From positions 1 through 31,284 of the forward strand of contig JAYMSP010001521.1 of assembly GCA_036897095.1 (NCBI GenBank): a DNA stretch of 31,284 nucleotides. Direction: 5' to 3'. Shown in pieces: positions 1-10,669 of this stretch (position 1 is the stretch's first letter; each line of letters opens with the position of its first letter). The notes under the pieces were generated by a model. The model was given only the letters and a program-made list of their open reading frames with translations. It searched no databases and had not been told where the DNA came from. The translations under genes and the position numbers were made by a program. This DNA is from Plantago elongata (Eukaryota > Streptophyta > Magnoliopsida > Lamiales > Plantaginaceae).

Positions 1-585
1 ATATATAGTAATATTGGGTTGTTGATGAATTATATAACTAGATTTTTTTTTTGGATTCATTTCAAAAGGAGACACTTACACTTGGTCATAAACAATTGTT
101 GTTAAGGTATAGTCTTTCCATCAGAGTAGTAATTAAGAAAACACCCCAACAAAAATAGACACATATATACATATATACCCTATATATACTATATTTAATG
201 AAATTAACTGAAAAACTAACTGATAGCTGAAAATATAGTTAATAGCTGAATAATTAATTGGTAGATAATTATGTAATTTTTTGTTCAACAAACCGACTTG
301 ATCAGCTTCTCAAACCAGTTAGTTTAACTAGTTTATTTGAAAAGCTACGTGTTCACGTAACGAGAACTTTATTAAAAAGATTATGAAGTTGAAAAGTTAA
401 TTGTAAAGATAATAATAAATAAATTCATAGTTAGTAATACATTGGGCTGTTGATGAATTATATAACTAGAATTGTCTGGTTTCATTTCAGAAAGGGACAC
501 TCACACAAGGTCATAATGAAACAATCAATCGTTGTACAGGTAAGGTCTTTCATCAGCAGGTACAACAGTAATTGAGAAAACAATA
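1..585. repeat. Diverged direct duplication, about 150 bp, copies at 1-150 and 430-585
   Basis: Both copies share the order ttgatgaattatataactag, then ttcatttca, then a segment like gacac-t-acac--ggtcat, then a catcag motif and a gagaaaaca-type end. The copies are about 430 bp apart and clearly diverged, with small indels. The right copy carries a plausible splice acceptor (ttcatttcag at about 481-489) and a plausible donor (caggtaag at about 537-544) around an open stretch of roughly 50 bp. It could therefore be a relic exon, but I do not recognise the peptide. Confidence 0.55.
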
Positions 586-750
586 CTAGTATTGATGTGT
601 TTGGAAGCAGGGCAGAGCCAGAAGTGTAATTTAGGGGGTGTAATTCATGCAAATTTATATTAAAATACACCAAGTCAAGAGATAAATTTAAGAAAAGCTT
701 TTAAATATACTTATTTACGCTTGAGAATAAGATTCAAGTAGAAATTATTT

Positions 751-924
751 CTTGAAACTTGCAAATTACATACCGTACATAATATGGAATAAATTTGCAT
801 GGAGAAAATAATTGAGATTTAAAAGTACCACTAAGGGTAAAAACTTGAAAACTTACAAATTGCATACAATACATAACATATAGAATAAATTTGTCTGGAG
901 AAAATAATTTGAGGTTTAAAAGTA
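751..924. repeat. Tandem duplication of about 80 bp
   Basis: The segment 751-827 (starts cttgaaacttgcaaattaca, ends aaaagta) is repeated at 844-924 with scattered substitutions and a few single-base indels. The period is about 93 bp. The function is unknown; it may be the remnant of a small mobile element or simple tandem slippage. Confidence 0.7.
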
Positions 925-959
925 GGGCTGCTTATATCATCATGAGTGGTATTAGACGA

Positions 960-1075
960 CCTTCGCCGCGCCAACGAATGCGGAGAGGTAATTGGTGTCG
1001 TGCCACGGCGCGTAAAGCGCCTGGCACGGCGCCTGGTAGCAGCCACTCGACTGCTGCCACGTCCCCTACCCTTTT
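960..1075. other. GC-rich island with imperfect hairpins
   Basis: This is an abrupt GC-rich patch in AT-rich DNA. The arms gtgccacggcgc (1000-1011) and gcgcctggcac (1017-1027) form a near-perfect hairpin with a very short loop. The phrase gcacggcgcctgg partly repeats the same words immediately downstream. A second small inverted pair (agcag and ctgct) lies at about 1038-1055. No gene model fits. It may be a transposon end or a structured element. Confidence 0.5.
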
Positions 1076-1508
1076 ATATATTTTCTTTCGTTTTGTTTGT
1101 TTTTCCGATTTTCGATTTTATCTGTTTTCGAACGATAATATCTTCAAAAATACTTAATAAGAAAATATAAAAAATTATCCACGGATACGTTATTTCACGA
1201 TTTCCAAAATGAGATCAAATTTGAATTTTTTAAAATTTTTAATTATATATTGTAATATATTCCTCGTTTGTTTTATGCCATTAAATTTTAAAACGTTTTA
1301 TTGCGTCTTCAATAAAATGCAATTTCATTAATTTTAACTTCTAAACAATTTTATGATATGAAAATTAAAAAAAAATGATGTGGCGACGATGATGCGCCAC
1401 CACTGGAGCAAAAACGACGACGACGACGACGACCGTCAGATCGTCACCATTGTGGATGGTCTTATATTGATAAAGTTGTAGTGGATGATAAAGTAAGTGA
1501 AAGATTAA

Positions 1509-1667
1509 GGGGCTGTTTGGAATGGAATTGTAATCGGTCCATTTGGCTCGATGAACATTGATTTGGCCTAAAGTACACTTCAAATACCCGTATTTCAATT
1601 CCATTTCAAACACAATTTCACCAAAATTCATCCAAACGCCCATTCAAATTATACACCAATCAGTCCA
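1509..1667. mobile_element. Tourist-like (PIF/Harbinger-type) MITE, copy 1
   Basis: A 159-bp element with imperfect terminal inverted repeats: it starts ggggctgtttgg and ends ccaatcagtcca. It is flanked on both sides by TAA (1506-1508 and 1668-1670), the 3-bp target duplication typical of PIF/Harbinger elements. A second copy of exactly the same length lies at 25316-25474. There is no coding capacity, so it would have been moved by a transposase supplied in trans. Confidence 0.8.
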
Positions 1668-1956
1668 TAAATAAAATGATGATAAAGTAGGTGAGATAAA
1701 TGATAAAGTGGGATGAAATTTTTTTTTTATGGGTTAGTAAGTTTACAACGTACACCGTACATCAAAAAAGGAAAATTATGAAGTTTTTAAAAGAGCGAAG
1801 AAAGTAATTCATAATTAAATAATTAATTATATGTTTATAATTGATTTTGAATTTATTTCATATCAAATTGGTTAAATCCATCTCAATCCAATAATCCACA
1901 ATTTTACAATTTGATGAGTTGATCGGAGTTTGAATCGTCCATTATTATCAGTGAGA

Positions 1957-2818
1957 ATGGAACGAGGTGAGAAAGTAGACGACGACAACAGAAGAGAAGC
2001 AGCTATAGCTTCATCACCATCTCTTCGCCCTAATTTCAAACCCAAACCTGGTCTTTCTGAAGCTCAGCTCTCCAAGTTCCAGGTTACTTGCTCTACAATT
2101 TTCCTTATCGATTTTATCACGTGTATACCTTAGAAGAACCCTAATTAGTTTTTCTATTACAATATTCTGCTGTTTAAATTCATTATCAGCAACGAATCAG
2201 TATAATTTCTTATCTCTCTTGCCAATTCTGTTTCCTTCCAATACTTGTACATTCATACAATTTACAATTTTGTGCTTTCTGTTATTCATGTCAATTTGGT
2301 TGAATTTTGAATAGGAATTGCATAAGAGGAGGTTACAAATCAAAGCCAAGTCGAAAGTAAATAAGAAAGCCAAAGGTGTGTAAGGTTCTTATTTCTACTT
2401 ACTGTGGCTTCGAACGGAAATTGAATAATGAGAAGGACCTTTTGCAGGTTTAGCTGATGGGAAAAGCAAGTCTCATAGGAAGACCATTGAAGCTAATGAA
2501 CACAATGACGGAGAGTCAAGCCGACCTGTTGGGGATTCCTTTACTGTTCCAAGTATATTAAACGGAGTGGTGACCATTACTGATAGGACTGAACAGAGTG
2601 TAGAAGGAAACCTGGCCGTAAAACAGCGCAAGAAATTGCACTGGGGGTACTATTTTGCTGTATTTCTGCTGGCTGTCAGTGTTATTTTTATCATATGTAT
2701 TAAGAAAATAACAGAAAAAACATATGCATGAGATTAACATGGGTATGGATATCTTACTATGTCCTAATCTTGTAGGCTTGACACAAAAGAACGGTGGGAG
2801 CGGAAGTCCAATATGTAA
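1957..2818 (+). CDS. Small conserved plant protein of unknown function (4 exons, 142 aa)
   Basis: Proposed exons are 1957-2082, 2315-2375, 2448-2646 and 2776-2818, all with GT-AG borders and matching phases, stop TAA at 2816. The start is the first ATG in frame with the conserved part. The protein is hydrophilic and basic in the middle: an acidic/polar head, the phrase GLSEAQLSKFQ (residues 32-42), a Lys/Arg-rich stretch right after it (ELHKRRLQIKAKSK, from residue 43), a Ser/Asp-rich linker, and a C-terminus HWGLDTKERWERKSNM. The phrase at the first exon junction and the tryptophan-rich tail look like signatures of an uncharacterised plant family, which I recall only as hypothetical proteins. 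No signal peptide or membrane segment is visible. The Lys-rich block could be a nuclear targeting signal; that is inference. It converges on the glycosyltransferase gene at 3332. Confidence 0.8.
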
Positions 2819-3331
2819 AAAGGTTTCCCAATATGAGCCATGGCTATTATTGCGAACTAGATTGGGTGCTAAGTGCCAAAGAGCCATATGACCATTGGAT
2901 CACAAGTTCTGAAAATCACCACCTGTCTCATCTGTTGAGTAAGATTTCCTCATGTACATCATAGCCCTTGCTGCATATTCTGATCATTTTGATGTATGGA
3001 ATCTCTTTCAGCCCTTCGATATATAGAGAATACTTGTTACTATTTGTCAAGTACTACAAGTAGCTATTGTCAGTTTGAAGTATGTTGTGGCTTCATGTAT
3101 AGTATATGTTTACATTTTACCTTTGCTCATGTCAGCTACACAACGCAATGCATCATTCACCTGTCTAACTTATGAAAGATATACTGTAATTTTTATTGTC
3201 TACCGTGCTTCTATATCCCGGACTATTAATTTCCTGGATATCAAGGTATATGTCTTCCAGAAAAGAAGGATAATTTCAGTGTTTGTGATACCGTTTCAAC
3301 TCAAAAGTACAGAGTTTAAGTGACAAGAACA
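2819..3331. other. Convergent intergenic region, 3' ends of two genes
   Basis: This lies between the stop of the small unknown gene (+) and the stop of the glycosyltransferase gene (-). An AATAAA-type signal for the minus-strand gene is present at about 3192-3197 (read as tttatt on the plus strand), roughly 140 bp past its stop. No gene is apparent. Confidence 0.5.
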
Positions 3332-5000
3332 TTAGTCATAACCAAACACTGATGAAGCTAACTCTAAGAGTAACTTCAATGAACTAGGCAGAAATTTCCT
3401 TCCAAAAAGGTGACATACATTGGTTACATCTCCATTATATGTGCAGTTTGATCCATATCGAATTTGATTAACCAACTCAACTCTCACATCAGCCCGCCCA
3501 AATTTGCTAGGATGAGGTCCATCTTTTGGCCAATGAACCCATGTAACACTCCTGTTAGAGTTCATCTCTGGAAAAAGAATGTTCACTAAGGTTGGTAAAT
3601 AGTGTTCGTCGCTGTAACAAGGCTTGTGGCAAAAATTTTGAAATAGCCAGTAGTATTTATGGTCAGAAACAATAGCAATGGCAAGATCTCGGTGGATTTC
3701 AAACCATTGCGACCCTTTCCGCCACTGATCAATGGTGATCATGGGCCACATTTTCCGATTGTATCGGCCTCGGCCCATTATCCGGGGATCATCAAATGAT
3801 CCCAAGAAGCTGTAGTTTGTGCCCATTAGGTAATTGTAGATAGTGGTGAAGTTGAACACTGGGATGCATGAATCTGAAAGTAGAACAAATCTTTGGTTGG
3901 AGGAGTCCATGAGGGCGTTTGCAAGAAGCCTTCTTTCAGCATCTATCATTGATATTGTACCCCAATGTACAGGCTGCAACATAAAAATTGGTGCATGATC
4001 ACAAATCAATCCAAATTAAGCTGTTGGCCATATATGATGTCATGCTATTAGTTTAAGCATGGCCTTGAAACTGAGTTTCTCAACCTGACTAGAAATTCTT
4101 CTGCCATGAAAAGGAGAATCTACTGCATTGACTCATTGTATGAGGGAGGAGTATGTACTTAGATGGAATACAATCATAGAATCTGTCAGTGTTGTGAGTA
4201 CAAAGTAGGCAATGCTGATATACGTGCAAGTTTCTTAACGAAAGTCATAAATTAGGAGGATATGTTTCAATTGTATTGTGGTATGATCAATCATATAATC
4301 TGTCACTATGTCTAATAGTCCCAAGTGAATTTGCTTCTATTTTACCAAAATTACTAACTGGTGAGTTCCAAGTGAAGCAACTAACCTGGCTAGGTATACT
4401 TCTGCCATGGAATGGAGAATCTGTTGGCATAGATTTATTGTAGGATGGATGAGAATGAATGTAGATTGTATACAAATCGCCATAACCTTTGAAGAATTTG
4501 TTCCACAGAGGAGCAAGTGGCAATGGACCTGGCGTCAAGAACATGAAAGCCACTTTCGGGATAACATTTTCTGAAACATTATCAATGTATGTAAGTACTT
4601 TCATGAACAGTTCTTCATCACTCATATTATGCCAGAGAGAAAATGTCTTATTCTTTGTGTAAACAGATCTCTCATTCGATGCAGTGGTTACTGTCTGAAC
4701 TACAGGTTCAGATGATTGTGGCGCTACTCGATCTTGAGGCTGTGGTGATAATAGTCGGACTGATGGAACCAGGATTGATTTTTGTGTTGAAAATGAAGGG
4801 AAGGTGATGTATGGAGAGGAGAAGCTCTGTCTGAGACAAATGCTGCATGCAAGTCCAATTGATAAGCCTATGATGAAAAGAATTGAATGGAACAAATGAG
4901 CCGAAACATATTGAGATGTTGAATGCATCTCGGAGATATTGTACTTAGTGTTAGAGCTAGCATTTAGATCATTGCATGTAATTTCTAATTTTGTAGCCAT
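3332..5000 (-). CDS. GT14-family (core-2/I-branching, DUF266) glycosyltransferase, type II membrane protein
   Basis: Exons 4386-5000 and 3332-3973 join in phase 0 at IPSQ/PVHWG and give 418 aa, a normal length for the plant DUF266/Branch family. A hydrophobic segment at about residues 33-54 fits a signal anchor for the Golgi. A Ser/Pro/Gln-rich stem (about 60-125) follows, then the Branch domain: KVAFMFLTPGPLPLAPLW (149-166), IYIHSHPSY (179-187), the SPFHGR phrase, VLLSDSCIPV (235-244), WFEIHRDLA (295-303) and the SDEHYLPTL segment (326-334), where the family's likely catalytic Glu sits (E328). The C-terminus C-YNG...CHLFGRKF is typical. The family is thought to add sugars to cell-wall glycans or proteoglycans; the substrate is unknown. 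The start at 5000 is not certain: an upstream reading frame overlaps it, and Met25 (4928) would still keep the anchor. The intron holds a decayed copy of the exon end. Confidence 0.9.
4061..4192 (-). pseudogene. Decayed duplicate of the glycosyltransferase exon-1 end, inside its own intron
   Basis: Within the single intron, the minus strand at about 4073-4175 resembles the last part of exon 1 (about 4376-4480). It would read DSPFHGRRISSQ followed by a GT, against DSPFHGRSIPSQ in the real exon. Upstream of that phrase the copy has indels and an in-frame stop, so it is not a usable coding exon as it stands. Part of the copied block (caatcata-aatctgtca) occurs again at 4288-4305, which indicates more than one local duplication step. 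Confidence 0.7.
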
Positions 5001-5056
5001 AGCCTCGATGAGTGCACAAAACAAAAGTGAAGATTGAAAGCATGTTGTAAAAGCAT
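4985..5056 (-). other. Upstream reading frame overlapping the glycosyltransferase start
   Basis: A 23-codon frame opens at the ATG at 5056 and closes with TAG at 4985, spanning the proposed main ATG (5000) in another frame. A second, shorter upstream frame opens at 5043. If the transcript begins upstream of 5056, these would lower initiation at 5000 and favour leaky scanning or the downstream Met25. The transcript start is not visible from sequence. Confidence 0.4.
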
Positions 5057-5732
5057 GGAAGTTCTGTTTCACTACAGAAGTTAACTCGTGGCTTTGGCCT
5101 GACTGTGTTTATACCTCGTTACTTTTCCTTTATATTTTTTTTAAAGATAGAGAACCTGCTAGATTCACGAGAATTTGACTGCAGGGTGATGATTTCATTT
5201 ATTTGGTTAAATTTGTTCGAGATGCAATTAATTGATTAAAAGTCGCCAACATATTTGTGGGGTATAGAATTGGAGTTGATTTCTCTTAGACTCCGATTTC
5301 TCTTGACTCCGGTTACATTTTTGTATTGAAAAAGCACTCAAAAATTCAATTCAATTCAAATTGAGAGAATTCAACTGCAGTCTATGCCAAACAACCGGTT
5401 ATTTTTTCTTCTGAAGAGATGTTCATATTATTAAACTAGAACTAGAAGATCTTCCATATTCATAATTTGATGTTCTTTTAATTTTTGCAAGAACAGAAAT
5501 TCCGTATTAAGTTTTATTAAAGATCAAGTGACAGTAGCAGTTTAATATACATCGAACTGCCCGGAAAAACACCCCTCCGGTGTCACAGTGACATTGGGTC
5601 CTACTGATTACAATAGATTTCACATATAAGGAATGCAAAACTTGAGGAAGAAGTAGAACTAAGGCCGCTTTTGGAAGAGAATTCTCTGATCTTCGAACTT
5701 ATTGAACTGAATCACATGCTATAGACTCTCTT
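5001..5732. other. Intergenic region between glycosyltransferase and glucose transporter
   Basis: It holds the promoter/leader of the glycosyltransferase gene (near 5001-5200), a MITE-like inverted-repeat element at about 5254-5394, and the 3' UTR of the transporter gene. An AATAAA signal on the minus strand lies at 5513-5518, about 215 bp past the transporter stop. I see no further gene. Confidence 0.5.
5254..5394. mobile_element. Small MITE-like element with diverged terminal inverted repeats
   Basis: The left end (ttgtggggtatagaattgga then gttgatttctct) matches the inverted right end (tgtttggcatagactgcagt then tgaattctct) over roughly 30 bp with several mismatches. The middle has short CAATT-type repeats (about 5343-5362). 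The target duplication is not clear, so the superfamily is unassigned. Confidence 0.45.
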
Positions 5733-8700
5733 TCAAATGGCTGGGCTCAAGGCACGCTCTATTTCTTCCAGGGACCGACCCTTTGTTTCCACAACATTAC
5801 CAGCTATGTACATGACTGCAAGCAGACAAACGGATGAGAAACCCAGGTACACTGTACTGATTCCAAACTTGGTAACAACACTCAAGAAGTACAGCCCGAT
5901 CACGAAATTGGATATCTGCACAGGAGAAACAAGCAGCTTGTGTTAAACCCAACAAAACAATGCAAACGAGATGTGAAGTCGGTTTGGGCAGAATTTTGCT
6001 TACCCAATGCATTCCCAAAGACAAGGCCACTGCTTTCGCTCTAATTCTGGAGGCGAAAATCTCTGGAAGGAGGAGGGCAGGCACAGGCCCAGCACCAAGA
6101 GAAAACGACAATACATAGCTGCAAAAGGAACGTGATATGTAATTATAGCGGATCATACTAAGTTCCATTGACAAGAAAATGCAAATTCATCATGTTACAT
6201 GGACGAGGAAATCAAAAGCTTCATGCATACTTACAGGACAGTGCCAAGAACAGCCAATGGGCCAGAATATGGTGCGAGGGCCTTCCAAGTGAATGTAATG
6301 GAAAGTAGCAACATGGAAACAGCCTTCAAAATCAGAAGAAAATAAAATATCAATTTGATAAACAAAATAATTGTAATCAAGTTAAGAAAGAAAGGTGACA
6401 ATGATATAGGAGTGTAATGTTTCAACTGATGATCCTAATTCTTTTCCGATGTTTTTACATGATTAAAAACATGCTGGTTCAGAATTTGACCAACCTAGTT
6501 ACACAATCTGGGTTTGGATTTACCGATAGGGCCAACTATTTCACTTGAAAATTTATAAACTATTTAATTAAGCTCAGGAATCAGAAAACAAAAAACCATA
6601 TATCTGCAAACAGAACTGATGATGAGAAGAAAAATTGCATGCTGGATATTAGACATACCATTCCACCAAAGCTTGTAAGTAGAAGACTTTTCCTTCCTTT
6701 CTTGTCCATCAATGAGGAAGCCACAGTTGTACCTATAAAAAAAATAGTAATTCAGAATGACAAACCAAGCATACAGCAACAAACAAGTATAAGTAACAAC
6801 CACTACTTAATTACTAACCAATAACATTGGCTGCCCCAACTAAAGCACTGGCAGCAACATCTGACGTAATTCCAGCACCACGGAAGACGGCTGTTGAATA
6901 GTACACAACAGCATTTATCCCAGCAAGCTGCTGGAACAAAAACAGAGCCGCACCAACACTGACAACTGCAATAATAATGTGGTGGTAAATATATTACTTA
7001 TTGACATCAATAAGATGCTAAAAAAATGATGCTAAAAAAATGACTCTAGTTCTTTCTGAAGATTAGTGCAGTAATGAAAAGTGCAAAACTTAGTGATAGA
7101 TGATACATCTCTATTGTCTGCATCTTTAGAAAAGGAAAAAGAACTGAAACAAAAAAAATGTAAAAGTAATTAAATTAGCTTATGACTCCACCAAGCATGT
7201 ACCTTTCCTGTAACGGCTACTAAAAAGATCAAACCAGCCAGCTTCTGGTTCAGAGGATCCCTTGCCTGATGCAGCCAAATCACCCATTATCTCAACAACT
7301 CTTTCTTTTCCAAATAGCTTTTTAACAGAGATTTCAGCTTCAGAAATCCTTCCTTGCTGCAATAAAATCCTTTTCGTTATCATTATTTACCACTGTTAAG
7401 GTGCTCAAACAAAAAAATATCAAGTAATTAAACCTTTTTTAGTTTAAGTAACAATTCAAAATCATACCTGATAAAGCCACCGTGGGCTCTCTGGAGATAA
7501 TGCCATTCCGAGTGCCAACAAGACAGACGGAACAAGAGCAATAGCGAACATTGACCTCCACCTGGTACAACAGAGTAAAAAGTAGGACAAGATAAATTAT
7601 ATTGAGAAATATGCAGATCAACTAAGAATGTTCTTGATGGGATACTAGAAAGAACGACCACATATACTGGAAACTTTGAAACATAAAAATGATACCTCTT
7701 GCACTTTACATTTAAAAAGAATATGTGGAAGCAGCGTGGATCAAAATGAGGGTGTGCCAAAATGGCTATCAACCTCTCGACAGAAGTGACTACTGGCAAA
7801 AAGTTCAATACAGTATAAAGGTGTGACAACAATTGGCAACGTTACAGAACATCTTTTTTACAAGCAATAACTATTGAGTTGCATTCTAGATCCAGATTAA
7901 TTCCAAGGGTATCACAATTTTGATCTGCAGATATTTTTTTACAAGGTAATAATCCGCATACAGCAGAGTGACTTATTTACTTATTTTTGTGTGAGGGAGG
8001 AGGGTTCAAATCAAAGACCTCTCTCTTACACTCCCACCCCCTCAACAGAACACGGGACTTGGGAAGTATGACACAGTTCTGCAATTCGTTGGGCCAAAAA
8101 TATCTTCTTAATAAATATCGGAATTAGGCAAATAATGAAAACATGTTTGATGCTCTCCCAGAACAGTAGTTGACAAACAGAAGATGAGCTTATAATATTT
8201 TGTGTAGGTATTATGATACTAGCAGTAAGCAGTCACTCATACTCATCTATCACCATGATAGAATTGTTTGACCTTTCGTAGGAACCCAGATGTGATAAAT
8301 CAAATGACCTAGAACACGTGAAGTACATGAATGTTTAATTTGACATAGTGGAATCTTTTCCTATTCAGTCCCTCACCAATTTTGGACAAGCAAAGAAAAC
8401 ATGATTTATATAGTTGCATGCAAATAATCATGACATCATAGTGTACGAATAGCAAAAGTGACTCAATGCATTGGCCTTGAAAACTTACACAGCCGAATTA
8501 ACCAAACTGACAAAGAATTTAGATCTTGGAGAACACTAGAATGGTGTAATTCCAAAATTTCTCCTCTTTGATTCTGCAAACTAATCATAATTTACCTTGA
8601 ATCACCAAGAAAATTTAATGCCCCATTTGAGTAAAAAAAATGAACTACCAACAGCGAAACAACAAAACTATTAAATAAAAATTGTATCTGAAGTAGCATA

Positions 8701-10455
8701 GGATGCCATGATATAACTTGGTCATATTGTTCGAAGTTGGCGGAATTATATTAAACAAGAAATTGTAAAGGAAAATTTACCACAGTGGATTTCCTGCCAA
8801 GGGCAGGCCAGCTACTAATGCTGCAAGAATGCCAATGCATATGAAAAGTTGATTGACAGATCCAAGCGTTCCACGAATTTCAGTAGGTGAGATCTGGTTA
8901 CAGAAAGAATTTCAGGTCATCAGATGTATGGTAAGATCGAGGAAGCAAGAGAGCAAGAGAAAGTTACCTCAGAAATGTAAAGTGGCACAATGGCAGATGA
9001 TATCCCAATCCCGATTCCGGCGAGTAGTCGACCAATTAACATGACATGTATGCTTTGAGCTGTGGCACTGCAACAAGTAGTAGACAAGTTATCACTACAT
9101 GACACACTTCCATATGAATAAATATAATCAAAACAAAATCACATCAGAGATCCAACCAAAGATATGCTCCAATTGCTAGTGGAATAGCATCAAGCTGAAA
9201 TGTCTTTGTTCTCCCAAATTTATCAGCCAATGAACCCCCAGTAAATGAACCAATAGTGGCTCCAGCAAGAAGAGTGCTCACGATCCAGCCTACCACAATG
9301 AAAGATGGTACAAAAAAATGCTCTTCGGTATAAGTTACACCAACGGCACAACGAAAATTATTAATTGCCACAAACACTAACTATATATTTCAGAATTATG
9401 ACTTTATCATCAATTTCTGAAGGAAGATGAGTAAGATCTTGCAGAAACAAGTGATGGGCTTTACAGCAGTTCATCTAGGGACATAAAATAAGTGAATAGC
9501 ATGGAGACGAGAAGAATTAGCCCCCTAATACCTATAACATTATTTGCAAAAGGAGGATGTAAGTGGAAAAAAACTTCTAATCACGTCGAGAACCTAGGTT
9601 CTCTCCTACTCTCAATTTGTCCAAATCTGGCATAACAATTTTAACTCCATGTAACATTTTCTCAGTTTTTTCATTTTTTAACCTAAATTTTATCAAAGAA
9701 AAGAAAAACATAGTTGCACCAAACTGCATTCAATGTACAAACTGAACCATATAAAGCTTGATTAGCTACAATCACGACTTACCTTGCAACACAGCATTCT
9801 CTGCAATCCCAAGATCCTTCGCTAGGTACTCCAAAGCTCCATTTACCACCCTGAATCAGTGAAGTTAAAAGATAAAACACAAAAAATAAACAGACCACAA
9901 AGTATACTATCCTAATGTAGTATTCCAAATGCCAGCATCCATTAAACACAAACGGAGCACATACCCTAGATGATATCCAAACAGAATAGCTCCAAGACAA
10001 GCCACTCCAACATACGGAAACACCGATCCTGTTGATTTTACCGGCGTTTTTGCACGTCCAACATTCTCAAGATCTCCATCTGTTCCTCAATACAAAACAC
10101 ATGCCAATAATCATTACATACATAACACATAACAACAATCAATAACTTCAAAACAATGCAGTTAGCTCGTCTAAAAACACAAACCATGAGCTTGAGCTTT
10201 GACTGATCGAGCCTTGGCCGACAATCCAAGCAAACTCCTAACCTCTCCACTTGCTTCCATTGATAAACCAACTCCTCCAAAACAACTGTCCCTCTTTGTG
10301 GACATTAGAAGGCGAAACCGCTCTGCGCCATTCCTCCCTGCAAATGCCAAACTGGTCTTTCTCAAACCACTGGAAGAGGTCGAAAAATTAATCCTGGTTT
10401 GGTTTTGATCGCAAAACCCCAAGTTGGGCTTAATAGCATACGTAGACGCCTGCAT
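5733..10455 (-). CDS. GLT1: Plastidic glucose transporter (pGlcT/GLT1), 13 exons, 551 aa
   Basis: Exons: 10185-10455, 9965-10079, 9783-9850, 9157-9289, 8968-9067, 8781-8893, 7468-7561, 7203-7356, 6819-6965, 6659-6732, 6235-6323, 6004-6118 and 5733-5915; phases agree throughout. Residues 1 to about 90 form a Ser/Arg-rich plastid transit region (starts MQASTYA, contains AKARSVKAQA). Then comes a twelve-helix major facilitator of the sugar porter family: ADKFGR (173-178), GRLLAGIGIG (208-217), SPESPRWL (289-296), QQLAGIN (361-367), PEIFASR (471-477) and VETKGRS (533-539). Length and wording match Arabidopsis pGlcT (AT5G16150, about 546 aa, from memory). It sits in the inner envelope and exports glucose from starch breakdown. 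Intron 6 is the longest, about 1.2 kb. A leader intron is likely at 10486-10669. Confidence 0.95.
7562..8780. other. Long intron 6 of the transporter gene, with a SINE-like trace
   Basis: This 1.2-kb intron carries a segment at about 7980-8110 with a pol III B-box-like word (ggttcaaatc, 8003-8012) followed by acctctctcttacactccca. Such wording is common in tRNA-derived repeats of plants. A convincing A box and flanking target duplications are not seen, so this is only a suggestion. The rest shows no feature. Confidence 0.3.
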
Positions 10456-10485
10456 TTTGAATCAAGTACCTAATTATGTGCCCTC

Positions 10486-10669
10486 CTGTCAACGACAACA
10501 CTTGAATTCGAAAACACAAAAAATCAGTAAAATAGCAAAGCTTGATTTCCAAATTTACAAACGTAGAACGAACGGCACTATATAAACTAACAAATTTAAT
10601 TCAATGCATTAATTAGTCACTAGCAGCAGTGATTCCCAATTGATCGAGTAAAAAGTAAAAATTACTTAC
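10486..10669 (-). other. Probable 5' UTR intron of the glucose transporter gene
   Basis: On the minus strand a donor (aaatgtaagtaa, GT at 10669-10668) and an acceptor (cgttgacag, ending at 10486) lie just upstream of the start codon. Together they would remove 184 bp from the leader. This is a splice-signal prediction only. Confidence 0.45.

Larger units (their letters stand above)
1..1508. other. Gene-free AT-rich left flank
   Basis: I see no credible gene here. The stretch contains a diverged duplication (about 1-150 and 430-585), a tandem pair of about 80 bp (751-827 and 844-924) and a short GC-rich island near 960-1075. A run of CGA/ACG triplets lies near 1414-1433. A motif around 609-640 (gcagagccag followed by a G-run) looks like the edge of a small plant transposon, but I could not find the partner end. 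All reading frames here are short and lack family resemblance. Confidence 0.6.

Noticed and set aside
1365-1643. 92-codon minus-strand frame near 1.4-1.6 kb
   Set aside because: It runs through the MITE and a CGA/ACG triplet tract; the Val run comes from the microsatellite.
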